From the NCBI GenBank assembly GCA_050012135.1, contig JBEKHT010000008.1, forward strand, positions 9,315-73,314: 64,000 bases of DNA, written 5' to 3'. Positions 8,657 through 16,726 of this stretch are shown piece by piece (within the stretch, counting starts at the first letter, position 1; each line of letters opens with the position of its first letter). Under the pieces are notes generated by a model. The model had not been told where the DNA came from. It did not search any database and saw nothing but the letters and a program-made list of their open reading frames with translations. The translations under genes were made by a program, and so were the position numbers. This DNA comes from JBEKHT01 sp050012135 (GTDB lineage: Bacteria > Chloroflexota > Anaerolineae > Anaerolineales > RBG-16-64-43).

Positions 8657-9347
8657 TTCGATAACGGGAGTGCCCGGTCTCGCGTCGGGCTCCGTGAGAA
8701 CCAGACCGTGCCCGGGCCGCGATTAGAAAGCCAATCGGATCCAACCAGTGGGTCGGCTCTTTCCCTGACGGAGCCGGGCCGTCGTGCAGTCTGGGTCGGC
8801 TGGAGGCCATTCGGCGGGCGGGAAACTCCGCCCCGGGTGTGGGCTGGCTCTCGATTCGGGGCGCAGCGGTCAGCGGCGGTGGCGCCCATCGTCAGGCACG
8901 GGAAGAACGTCCAGCAGGATGATGATCGCCTCAACTCGGCCCGGTGCCACCGACCCGTCGGCTTGCAGGGGGACTGAAGAGGCCCTCTGGCGCGGAGCGC
9001 CGTCCCAGCGGATGGGATCTTCGTCTGCCGGCCGGCAGGCCGGGCCCGTGGGCTTGCTTGGATTTCCCCGTGGCTCGGAGGGTCGGAGGTTGACCTGGGT
9101 GAGAGAACAATCGCGCCGACCTCAAGTGGCTTCGCTTCCGAGGTCCGCCATGTGCATGGATGCCAAACTTCACCCAGCGAGACAAACGGGGGAGGGACCG
9201 GGGCCGCGACGCACAGATGGCGATCGGGACAGCTTGCCCGGCCGTTTGCTTGACGGAAGGTTCGCCGCTATGATGAAAGACAATTGAGGTCTAGCTTCGA
9301 GCGGAGCGCGACCATCCCTGGCGGGGGCCACACGGGAGACTTCCTCT
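8657..9347. other. Intergenic region without recognisable gene
   Basis: Between divergent alaS and degV. Short open frames exist on both strands but have Arg/Gly/Pro/Ser-rich, low-quality translations with no family motif, so I call none. The only suggestive element is TATGAT at 9269-9274, 74 nt before degV, with a TTGACG 13 nt upstream, which is too close for a standard promoter. No tRNA-like T-arm or strong terminator hairpin was seen. Confidence 0.5.
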
Positions 9348-10193
9348 ATGGTGCGGATCGTCACGGACACTACCTCGGGCCTTCCTCGGGATCAGGCGGC
9401 AGCACTCGGCATCGCGATCGTCCCTCAGATCGTCGTGTTCGGCGAATCATCCTATCGAGATGATAACGAGATTGATACTGAAAGATTCTTGAGTCTGCTG
9501 CGGTCTTCGCCGGCCTTGCCAAAGACCGCGGCCCCGCCGCCCGCGCTGTTCACCCCTATTTTTGAGGAGTGCGCCAAGCGGGGAGAAACGGTGATATGCC
9601 TTCATCCTTCGGCGCTGCTGAGCGGGACGGTGCGGAGCGCCGTGGTCGCTTCTCAGGATTTTCCTGGGTCCGACATTCGGGTGGTGGATACCCGAACCAT
9701 TTCTGCGCCTCTCGCGGCGATCGTGCTCGAGGCTGCCTCGATGGCCAAAGCGGGAGGGACACCGGAGGAGATTCTTGCTCGGGTCACGGAATTGATGGGA
9801 TGCCAGCACCTGTTTTTCGTGGTGGACACCCTGGAGTTCCTTCAGAGGGGCGGTCGAATCGGGGGGGCCCAAAGATTGCTTGGCGAATTGTTGCAGATCA
9901 AGCCGATCCTGACCCTCCAGGAAGGGCGCGTGGAGCCCTTGGAAAGACAGCGCACGAGAAAGAAAGCGCTCGCCCGCGTTATCGAACTGGTCACGCGGGG
10001 CTGCCCTGCTCGCGAGGAGTCGCACCTTAGCGTAATCCATGCCGATGCAAGGCAGGAAGCCTTGGGCCTGGCGGCCGAGCTGTCTCGCCTTGTGGGCCTT
10101 CCACGGATTCCCATTTACGAGTTGCCGCCGGCCATTGTAGTTCATGGGGGACCTGGCCTTCTGGGCGCGAGCTACTTTGGCCCGCTACAGTGA
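9348..10193 (+). CDS. DegV family fatty-acid-binding protein
   Basis: 281 residues, normal for DegV proteins. The start ATG 9348 opens with M-V-R-I-V-T-D-T-T-S-G-L-P, the family N-terminus. Further signs are V-P-Q-I-V-V-F-G, S-S-P-A-L-P-K-T-A in the first ligand loop, S-A-L-L-S-G-T-V-R-S-A (the conserved Ser-Gly-T loop that contacts the fatty acid carboxylate), V-V-D-T-R, the D-T-L-E-F-L-Q-R-G-G-R-I-G pattern and the I-K-P-I-L motif. Family members (FakB) bind fatty acids and hand them to a FakA kinase; no fakA is visible here, so partner and role are inferred. A weak GGGAG lies about 15 nt upstream. Confidence 0.92.
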   Translation: MVRIVTDTTSGLPRDQAAALGIAIVPQIVVFGESSYRDDNEIDTERFLSLLRSSPALPKTAAPPPALFTPIFEECAKRGETVICLHPSALLSGTVRSAVVASQDFPGSDIRVVDTRTISAPLAAIVLEAASMAKAGGTPEEILARVTELMGCQHLFFVVDTLEFLQRGGRIGGAQRLLGELLQIKPILTLQEGRVEPLERQRTRKKALARVIELVTRGCPAREESHLSVIHADARQEALGLAAELSRLVGLPRIPIYELPPAIVVHGGPGLLGASYFGPLQ

Positions 10194-10570
10194 CACGGCC
10201 CCCGCCGGCCAAACCTCTTCGCGATTCGGGGGGCAGGATTTCCAAGTGGCGCTCCACAGCGCACAGCCAGCCTTGCGTGTCCATCCTCGCTCTGGTGACG
10301 CGCAGTCTCCTGGGCCTCCTAGGGAAAGTCGAAAATGCTGTTGGGCAAAGCAATTCCCCGGGCTGGGGCCTGGAAGTCCCGACCGCATCGCCCCCTCGCC
10401 GCAGCCGGATCCGTGGGGGGCACGAGCTCGCCACCTGCCGGCCACATCGCGTGCGGTCCGCGCAGGCCCTCTTGGCAGCCCGCGCGAGAAGTAGCGGGCC
10501 GGAGGGGCTGAGGGCAGCGTGACCGGATCCGGCGCAAACTCTGGTCGGGATCTCTCGTGGAGGTGAACCG
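10194..10570. other. Intergenic region, nothing recognised apart from a ribosome site
   Basis: GC-rich sequence between degV and the SRPBCC gene. Open frames here translate to Arg/Pro/Ser-rich strings with no motif. The last bases hold GGAGG at 10559-10563, 7 nt before the GTG start at 10571. No clear terminator or promoter was identified. Confidence 0.5.
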
Positions 10571-11815
10571 GTGAACAAGAGTCCGATGCTCGTCTTTAAG
10601 AAGACCCTCAGGGCGACACCGGAGCAAGTCTTCCGCGCCTTCACCAACGCCTTGCATTTGCGGATGTGGTTGTGTGACCAGGGGATCCTGGAGCCGCGCA
10701 AGGCAGGCCGCCTCTACCTGGCCTGGAGCGGTGGCTACTACGTGGTTGGAGAATTCACGACCTTCCGGCCACCTCGCAGCCTAGAGCTGAGGTGGATGGG
10801 TCGAGGTGAGCCCGGACCAAGCCGCGTTCGCCTTTCTCTAGTCCCCCGGGGAGGGGAAACCTCCCTGACACTGACCCACGAGGACATGGGCCGCGGGCCA
10901 GCCTGGAGGGCGACCCTGCGCCGGCTTGACCGCGGCTGGCAGAGGGCTCTGCTGTCTCTGGCATCTTTGGTGGAGGACGGAACCGACCTGAGGTTTGCTC
11001 GTCGACCTCTCATCGGGATATCCTTCGCCGAAGAAGTGACCGCAGAGCGAGCGCGGACGCGCGGGCTCCCACCGACGGGGGGGGTTGAGTTGATTTCGGT
11101 GGTGGAGGGGATGGCTCTCGAGCGAGGAGGGCTGCGGAAAGGCGACGTCATCCTAGGCTTGGGAAGGCGGAAGGTTAACGATTGGCGCTCTCTAGCCGCG
11201 GCCCTTGATCGTTATCAGGCCGGTGACCGGGTCAAGGTAGTTTTCGAGCGCAACGGCGAGCGGAGGAGCGCGGAGGTCGAGCTCTCAGAGCGCAGACTGC
11301 CCGAGATCCCTTGGGATCCGAAGGAGCTTGCGAAAAGGATGAGCTTCGTCTACGGGCAGGCGGATGCCGAGCTCCGCAAGGCGCTGGAAGGGATCTCCGA
11401 GGCCCTGTCAGAACGAGCACCTCACCCAGGGGAATGGAGTCCCAAGCAAGTCTTGGCGCACTTGGCCTTGTGCGAACGGGATATCCATTCTTGGATCGCA
11501 GCCCTGCTTGCCGGGGAAGAGTGCGAGACGGTCTTCCATTCAAACAATGCGCTCTGCCTGGATGCAACGGTTGCCGTCTATGTCAGCACCCGCGCCCTCT
11601 TGGACGAGCTTTGGCGCAACGAAGCTGAGACGCTAGCGCTCCTCGATTCACTGCCAGATAAGTTCGTTGCGGATAAGGGTCTCTACACGCGGATGGCGCG
11701 CCTTCTGGCCGAGTCGCAGGACCACTTCGATGACCACATTCGGCAAATTGAGCAGAGCCTCGCGCTGTTCCAGGTGGCCGAAAGCGGCAAGGTCAAGACG
11801 GAGGAGATGCGCTAG
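10571..11815 (+). CDS. SRPBCC (AHSA1-like) - PDZ - DinB-like three-domain protein
   Basis: 414 residues from GTG 10571, with GGAGG 7 nt upstream. Residues 5-135 look like an SRPBCC/AHSA1 domain: T-P-E-Q-V-F-R-A-F-T near the start, M-W-L-C, a G-E-F-T-T-F-R-P-P-R-S-L-E-L-R-W strand and a C-terminal helix R-G-W-Q-R-A-L. Residues 147-240 are a PDZ domain with G-L-R-K-G-D-V-I-L-G-L and a D-R-V-K-V-V-F-E-R-N-G-E strand pair. Residues 255-400 resemble a DinB four-helix bundle with H297, H385 and H389 placed as the usual metal triad. There is no signal peptide, so it is cytoplasmic. I know each domain separately but do not recall this order. Substrate unknown; DinB proteins are often thiol S-transferases. 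No neighbour suggests a pathway. Confidence 0.7.
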   Translation: MNKSPMLVFKKTLRATPEQVFRAFTNALHLRMWLCDQGILEPRKAGRLYLAWSGGYYVVGEFTTFRPPRSLELRWMGRGEPGPSRVRLSLVPRGGETSLTLTHEDMGRGPAWRATLRRLDRGWQRALLSLASLVEDGTDLRFARRPLIGISFAEEVTAERARTRGLPPTGGVELISVVEGMALERGGLRKGDVILGLGRRKVNDWRSLAAALDRYQAGDRVKVVFERNGERRSAEVELSERRLPEIPWDPKELAKRMSFVYGQADAELRKALEGISEALSERAPHPGEWSPKQVLAHLALCERDIHSWIAALLAGEECETVFHSNNALCLDATVAVYVSTRALLDELWRNEAETLALLDSLPDKFVADKGLYTRMARLLAESQDHFDDHIRQIEQSLALFQVAESGKVKTEEMR

Positions 11816-12320
11816 GGACTCCCAAGGCGCTGCCCGGGTCCGCTGGCACGCTCTTGGGGGAAGCTGGGCGGGCTCAGGCCAGAAGCACGGAGGCTCAGGC
11901 TCCTGGGACATCCAGAGCCCCACATCGCCTGCACCGTGCGCGCATCCTCGCTTGGGCGTGGGAAGGGACGGTTCATTCAACCGAGATCGTTGACGGGCCA
12001 GGGGGATATTGGCAGGGCCGGGGCGGCGGTCCTGCCCCTGGCTCCTCAGAATGAATCCGCGCCACGCGATCATTGACGCCCAGGGGGGGCCCGATGACCT
12101 GGCAGGAAGGGCTGGTAGGCCATAATGCGCATAGGCACTAGGGGACAACCAATCCCACCTCAACCTGCGCCCCCCCTCGCCAGCCACACTCAAACCAACC
12201 TCCCCAGAAGCTCAATTGGAGGCTGATCATGTAGGGTAGAATCGACGCACAAGGGATGGCTGGGCACTGGGAATCAAACAGGCAGGAGCCGAGTTCGGAT
12301 CGCCCTCGGGGGGGTTGCCC
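11816..12320. other. Intergenic region with a possible weak promoter
   Basis: About 500 nt without a credible gene on either strand. Near the right end TTGGAG (12216-12221) and TAGAAT (12237-12242) are 15 nt apart, a below-optimal promoter candidate for the TPR/URO-D pair. A GC-rich inverted repeat around 12015-12045 could form a hairpin but has no T tract. I see no known RNA element. Confidence 0.4.
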
Positions 12321-12713
12321 ATGTCGACGGGAAGGACGGCTCAAGGTCGGGAAGTCGCCGGGGAAAAGACTCAGGTCGGAACGGCCGCCGAGTCGCCTGA
12401 GGTGGAGGCCGAAATTCACCTGGGCTGGACGTTGTATGGCAAGGGGGACCTGGAGGGGGCCCTGAGCGCATTCGGACGTTCCAAGGCGTTTGGCCCGGAT
12501 TCGGTTGATGCCTACTATGGCCTGGGAATCGTCCTCAAGGCGATGGACAGGAAAGACGAGTCGGGCCGAGCCTTCGACAAGGCCGCCGAACTGGCAAGGA
12601 TAACGGACTCGGGGTCAGCCCGCATGCAAATGCTGCGACGAATGGCGATTGCCCACGCCAGTTTCGTGCGGACAGGCGAATGGAGCATGGAAGGGGAAGG
12701 ACGGATCCGGTGA
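12321..12713 (+). CDS. Small tetratricopeptide-repeat protein
   Basis: 130 residues from ATG 12321; an in-frame TTG at 12315 is possible. Residues 30-93 hold two TPR-like helix pairs: E-A-E-I-H-L-G-W-T-L-Y-G-K-G-D-L-E-G-A-L and D-A-Y-Y-G-L-G-I-V-L-K, followed by S-G-R-A-F-D-K-A-A-E-L. No signal peptide or membrane segment, so it is probably a cytoplasmic adaptor. Its TGA overlaps the GTG I chose for the URO-D gene, which suggests coupled translation and a shared function. The binding partner cannot be named from sequence. Confidence 0.7.
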   Translation: MSTGRTAQGREVAGEKTQVGTAAESPEVEAEIHLGWTLYGKGDLEGALSAFGRSKAFGPDSVDAYYGLGIVLKAMDRKDESGRAFDKAAELARITDSGSARMQMLRRMAIAHASFVRTGEWSMEGEGRIR

Positions 12714-13741
12714 GAGCCACCCACCGGGAGAGGATTCAGGTCGCCCTTTCGGGGCAGAAGCCTGATGAAATCCCGATCGCCCTTTGGCGGCACTTCCCAG
12801 TGGAAGACCAGGATGCGCATGCCCTGGCGGAGGCCACCCTACGATTCCAGCTCGAATTCGACTTCGACTTGGTGAAGGTGACCCCGTCCTCCAGCTTCAG
12901 TGTGCGTGATTGGGGCGTCGAGGACATTTGGGAGGGAGATCCTGAGGGGACTCGAAAGTATGTCCGGCAGGTGATCGAGAATCCGACGGACTGGTCCAAG
13001 CTTCGCCGACTTGACCCTGGCCGCGGCGCGCTGGGACGGCAGTTGATGTGTCTTGGGGAGGTGAAAGCACGGCTGGGGAGAGAGACCCCCGTACTTCAGA
13101 CGGTTTTCAATCCCTTGGCTCAGGCCCGGCATCTGGCCGGGGACGCAGTTCTTATCGAGCACATTCGCCGATGGCCCGAGGCCGTTCTGGAGGGACTGGA
13201 GAGGATCACCGCCTCGACGGAGAGATTCGTGACGGCCTGTCTGGAACGATCGGAAGATGGGATCTTCTTCGCGGTTCAGCACGCTTCGCGCCGCCTGCTC
13301 TCACCGGAAGAGTATCGTCAGTTCGGGCGACCCTTCGATCTTCGGGTCTTAGAAGCCGCCCAGGGCGGCTGGCTGAATCTCCTGCACCTTCATGGCGATG
13401 GAGTCTTGTTTGAGGATCTCTGCGACTACCCGGTCCAGGTGATCAATTGGCACGACCGCGAGGCAGGCCCATCGCTGAAGGAGGGGCACAAGCTCTCGGG
13501 GAAGGTCGTGTGCGGCGGGATGAGACAGTGGACGACGATGGTTTGCGGAGACCCGCAGCTCGTCTGGGAAGAGGCGGCCGAGGCCGTTCACCAAATGGCG
13601 GGCCGCGATCTGATCCTCGGGACCGGTTGTGTCTGCCCGGTTGTGACACCCTGGGTGAACCTGCGCGCCGCGGTGGACTACTCCCGAAAGCAAGCGCCTC
13701 GTCCGAGGCGACCCGCGCGCCGTGTTTCGATTGCGGCCTAG
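12710..13741 (+). CDS. Uroporphyrinogen decarboxylase (URO-D) family protein
   Basis: 343 residues from GTG 12710 (GTGA overlap with the TPR gene, AAGG 9 nt upstream); ATG 12680 is an alternative. The N-terminus R-E-R-I-Q-V-A-L-S-G-Q-K-P-D-E-I-P-I and the closing G-R-D-L-I-L-G-T-G-C-V-C-P-V-V-T-P match the URO-D superfamily barrel. The middle L-H-L-H-G-D and V-I-N-W-H-D-R are the H-x-C/H-G and N-W-D/H positions near the barrel mouth. No haem genes flank it, and the family also includes corrinoid-dependent methyltransferases (MtaA, CmuA types), where the conserved H-x-C-x(n)-C metal site would be expected; here H-L-H and G-T-G-C-V-C-P could serve. True haem biosynthesis is therefore less likely than a methyltransferase-like role. 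Confidence 0.75.
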   Translation: MRATHRERIQVALSGQKPDEIPIALWRHFPVEDQDAHALAEATLRFQLEFDFDLVKVTPSSSFSVRDWGVEDIWEGDPEGTRKYVRQVIENPTDWSKLRRLDPGRGALGRQLMCLGEVKARLGRETPVLQTVFNPLAQARHLAGDAVLIEHIRRWPEAVLEGLERITASTERFVTACLERSEDGIFFAVQHASRRLLSPEEYRQFGRPFDLRVLEAAQGGWLNLLHLHGDGVLFEDLCDYPVQVINWHDREAGPSLKEGHKLSGKVVCGGMRQWTTMVCGDPQLVWEEAAEAVHQMAGRDLILGTGCVCPVVTPWVNLRAAVDYSRKQAPRPRRPARRVSIAA

Positions 13742-13824
13742 GTTTCAGGTTCCCTCCCCGAAGTTGGTAGCCGTGTGCCGATCCTCCTGTCGGAGGGGAT
13801 GAAGACCCTTCAAGGCTTGGTCCG

Positions 13825-15387
13825 TTGCTCTGGATCCGAATCGTAGTTTCGACGCTGGTTCTCAATCAACTTGCCTTCGGCCTCCCGCCTGTCCCGGGCA
13901 GGCATCCGCCGGTCGACCCGGGTGACGGAAGGCCGGTTTCTGCTGGGGCGCGGTGGGCAGAGGAGAGTTCCGCGATCCTGGGGGCAGCGGCGAGGCCCAG
14001 GGCGACTACCCGGCTGTCCGATTCGGCGGAACAGGGGGAAGAGCCAGCAGGCTGCCGGGAACCAAGCGACAATTACTCGAGAGTCGAGGTCAACGGGTTT
14101 TGGCTGGATGAACGCACCTACGACATGCTGAGGTACGCCTACTCGATGTACGGTGGGCCGATCGATATTCGTGGGCCGGCCATCACCCAAGGCAGTTTCA
14201 GCAACAATGGCTCCGAATCCTTTGGAACTCATCTCGGGGGCGGCGCAGTCGATCTTTCCGTGATTCGCCCCGGGGGGACGGACGTGCTCTTCACGGAAAT
14301 TGAACCTCTCATCCGGGCCCTGCGGGCGGCGGGCTTTGCGGCTTGGCTCCGCGAGCCTGGTGAGTTGGGTCCGGGTTCGCCCATCCACATACACGCGATC
14401 GCGATCGGGGATCGCGAACTCTCGCCCCAGGCTGTGGATCAGTTGATCGGCCAGTTCGGATACTTTCGAGGATTTACGGGGGTGCCCACCAGCGATGGCG
14501 TTCCGCTCCCCGATCATGATGGGGGCTTGGTTCTCTGCAATTGGATGGTGCAGAGCGGCTATCGCGACCTTCGCGAAACGGCGAGCCAAGGGCTTCCCGG
14601 GTGGCCGCAACCCGGTTGGCAGCTCCGGCTTCAGCAGGTGGCCTCATCGTTCGTCACCTCCAGCGAAGCGCAGACGGCGACGTTGGCCCGCAAGCTTCAC
14701 TTCTTGGCAGAGAACTACGAGGATCCCTCCAACATGTGCGGTCCCCTGGCCGCCACCATCCTGGGGGAGGCCGGCCTGCTGCCCACGGATCCGGGCCCGT
14801 TGCAGGATTTGAAAAGCTACTGGCTTGCCAATCCGGACACAAATGGCAGGCCGTGGTCCCTTTTCCCTACCCAGGAGTACCAGGTTTTCAGATTCAAGAC
14901 CCCAGTCAATCGATTCGACTTCTCTGTCTGGGCACTTCGCCCCGGCGACTTTGTCTACACCCATGCCGGCTGGGGCACGTACGATCATATGTTCGTGGTC
15001 ACCGAGGTCGACGGAGCGGGAAGGGCCTTCACGGTCACCAACGAACGCCAACCGGATGGGGGATTCCTGGTGGAGCGCGTGTTGCTCTATGACCCCGCCC
15101 GGCTCGGTATCGGCGCGCTTCGCGAGGATTGGGTCGACAATCCCACGATGGGCACAACCGGCTTGGGCGGGTTTGAGGTCCTTCGGCGGCGGGGAATAAG
15201 CCTGGCGCCAGGCACTCCTTATGAATACAGGGTGGAGCCGGGCGACACCCTTACGGCGATCACTAGCACATTCTCTTCCGGCCTGGCCACCGTGATCACC
15301 GCCAATCCGGGAGCTGCCTTGACGCGCCTCCAGGTCGGTCAGATTCTCATTATCCCGGTGGGATTAGGCGGTGGTTCCGCCAGTTGA
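13825..15387 (+). CDS. Secreted LysM protein with an M15-like metallopeptidase domain and a papain-like domain
   Basis: 520 residues. TTG 13825 is the only plausible start after an in-frame stop at 13768-13770 and gives a signal peptide (residues 1-20, hydrophobic I-V-V-S-T-L-V-L). Residues about 85-200 contain H136-x-x-G-x-A-x-D143 and I-H-I-H ending at 190, the zinc-ligand spacing of M15/VanY D-Ala-D-Ala peptidases. Residues about 285-430 contain N-M-C305-G-P, then D-H388-M-F-V-V and V-T-N406-E-R, a C-H-N order as in papain-like or C39-like hydrolases. Residues 466-513 are a LysM domain (Y-R-V-E-P-G-D-T-L-T-A-I to I-L-I-I-P-V), which binds peptidoglycan. Most likely an exported cell-wall hydrolase. 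Neither catalytic assignment is proven. Confidence 0.65.
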   Translation: MLWIRIVVSTLVLNQLAFGLPPVPGRHPPVDPGDGRPVSAGARWAEESSAILGAAARPRATTRLSDSAEQGEEPAGCREPSDNYSRVEVNGFWLDERTYDMLRYAYSMYGGPIDIRGPAITQGSFSNNGSESFGTHLGGGAVDLSVIRPGGTDVLFTEIEPLIRALRAAGFAAWLREPGELGPGSPIHIHAIAIGDRELSPQAVDQLIGQFGYFRGFTGVPTSDGVPLPDHDGGLVLCNWMVQSGYRDLRETASQGLPGWPQPGWQLRLQQVASSFVTSSEAQTATLARKLHFLAENYEDPSNMCGPLAATILGEAGLLPTDPGPLQDLKSYWLANPDTNGRPWSLFPTQEYQVFRFKTPVNRFDFSVWALRPGDFVYTHAGWGTYDHMFVVTEVDGAGRAFTVTNERQPDGGFLVERVLLYDPARLGIGALREDWVDNPTMGTTGLGGFEVLRRRGISLAPGTPYEYRVEPGDTLTAITSTFSSGLATVITANPGAALTRLQVGQILIIPVGLGGGSAS

Positions 15388-15703
15388 TGGGCTGCCGATA
15401 CCGAGCTTGGCCAACCCAGCCAACTCCTGGCCAAGGGGAAGCACGGCTCAGGCCGGGGGGCGGGCCCTGCCGCCTCTGGCTCGGGGTGCCTGCTGGTGAC
15501 ACGTGGCGGAGCCTGGCGTGATGATGCTCACAGGCCAGGTCGTTCGCGGGCATGATGACTTCGCCCGGGAGCCGGCTCCCGACTGAGGCTTAGGTCGGCA
15601 TGGGCTGGCGAGGGTGCCTCGTCGCCAGCGGGTCGCACCTGCCCGGAGCAGGACCGAGGCGGTCGATCATCGGGAAAGGCCAGGGGAACGCGAGGAGGAT
15701 CGT
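15388..15703. other. Intergenic region with a GC-rich hairpin, leader of folD
   Basis: A hairpin at 15453-15479 (about ten pairs with G-U pairs and one bulged G, hexanucleotide loop) lies 65 nt after the LysM gene and could end its transcript, but has no T tract. The folD ribosome site GAGGAGG is at 15692-15698. I looked for a tetrahydrofolate riboswitch here and did not find its core. Confidence 0.4.
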
Positions 15704-16588
15704 GTGACAGCCAAGATCATTGACGGAAAGGTGATCGCGGAGCAGGTCCGGGGGGAGGTGGCCAATGAGGTAAGACAAATGGTGGCCCAAGGATTGCCTC
15801 GGCCTGGTCTGGCGACCGTGTTGGTCGGCGACAACCCGGCTTCGGTAAGCTACGTTCGCAGCAAGCAAAAAGCGTGCGCGGAGCTGGGCATCGAGTCCTT
15901 TGGACACAATCTGCCCGCGAGCACGTCGCAGCAAGAGCTTGAGGATCTGCTGGGCAAGCTGAATGCCGATTTGAGGGTGAATGGCATCCTGGTCCAGTTG
16001 CCCCTGCCTTCCGGGCTTGATGAGGAACGCGCCCTCAGTGTGATCAGCATCAACAAGGATGTGGATGGGTTTCATCCCATCAATGTAGGACGTCTAGCCA
16101 TGAAGCGCAGAGACCCCGTTTTCGTCCCCTGCACGCCGGCGGGAGTGATCGTTCTGTTGGAACGCTCGGGCGCGAAGTTCTCGGGCGCGCGGGCGGTTGT
16201 GCTGGGTCGCTCGAATATTGTCGGAATGCCGGCGGCGCTCCTTCTGGTTCGCGAGAACGCGACCGTGACGATCTGTCATTCCAAGACCCTCAACTTGCCC
16301 GAGGTGGTCGGTCAGGCTGACATTCTGGTGGCGGCAATCGGCAAGGCTCATTTTGTGCGCGGCAGTTGGGTCAAGCCGGGGGCCTTTGTGATTGATGTGG
16401 GAATCAATCGGGTCGAGGATCCCTCCACCAAAGCGGGCTATCGGCTTGTGGGCGACGTGGCATTTGACGAAGTCAAGGAGGTAGCGGGTGCGATTTCGCC
16501 TGTCCCGGGAGGGGTGGGCCCGATGACGATTGCCATGCTTATGAAGAACACGGCCCGCGCGGCTCGGCTGGCGGCGGTGAAGGGATAA
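15704..16588 (+). CDS. folD: Bifunctional methylenetetrahydrofolate dehydrogenase/cyclohydrolase FolD
   Basis: 294 residues from GTG 15704, chosen because GAGGAGG lies just upstream and the FolD fold starts immediately (A-K-I-I-D-G-K). Motifs: Y-V-R-S-K-Q-K-A-C with the catalytic Lys, G-I-L-V-Q-L-P-L-P, D-K-D/N-V-D-G-F-H-P-I-N, P-C-T-P-A-G, V-L-G-R-S-N-I-V-G-M-P in the NADP site, and P-V-P-G-G-V-G-P-M-T near the end. It interconverts methylene-, methenyl- and formyl-tetrahydrofolate in the cytosol, supplying one-carbon units for purine synthesis and for the formyl donor used by fmt. The next gene is 138 nt away and probably has its own promoter. Confidence 0.97.
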   Translation: MTAKIIDGKVIAEQVRGEVANEVRQMVAQGLPRPGLATVLVGDNPASVSYVRSKQKACAELGIESFGHNLPASTSQQELEDLLGKLNADLRVNGILVQLPLPSGLDEERALSVISINKDVDGFHPINVGRLAMKRRDPVFVPCTPAGVIVLLERSGAKFSGARAVVLGRSNIVGMPAALLLVRENATVTICHSKTLNLPEVVGQADILVAAIGKAHFVRGSWVKPGAFVIDVGINRVEDPSTKAGYRLVGDVAFDEVKEVAGAISPVPGGVGPMTIAMLMKNTARAARLAAVKG

Positions 16589-16649
16589 GTCGCTGCTGCC
16601 ATGTGGGAAAGCGCGCGGGCTGCTCGCGGGAGGGGGTGTTGAAGAAAGG

Positions 16650-16658
16650 TTGTATGAT
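16650..16658 (+). promoter_or_regulatory. Possible extended -10 promoter for the deaminase genes
   Basis: TATGAT at 16653-16658 preceded directly by TTG gives a near-extended -10 box about 68 nt before the ATG at 16727. No -35 match is seen at the right distance, so this is a weak prediction. Confidence 0.35.
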
Positions 16659-16726
16659 GTCCGACAAGGCCTCTCGGCCCTCCTGAGACCTTGCCCTTGC
16701 TCGCGCTGCCTGAGTGAGCCAAGAAT

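Noticed and set aside
8657..9347. Small genes in the alaS-degV gap
   Set aside because: All frames give Arg/Ser/Pro-rich strings without ribosome sites or motifs.
15540..15703. Tetrahydrofolate riboswitch upstream of folD
   Set aside because: Conserved core sequence and pairing were not found; only a plain ribosome site is visible.
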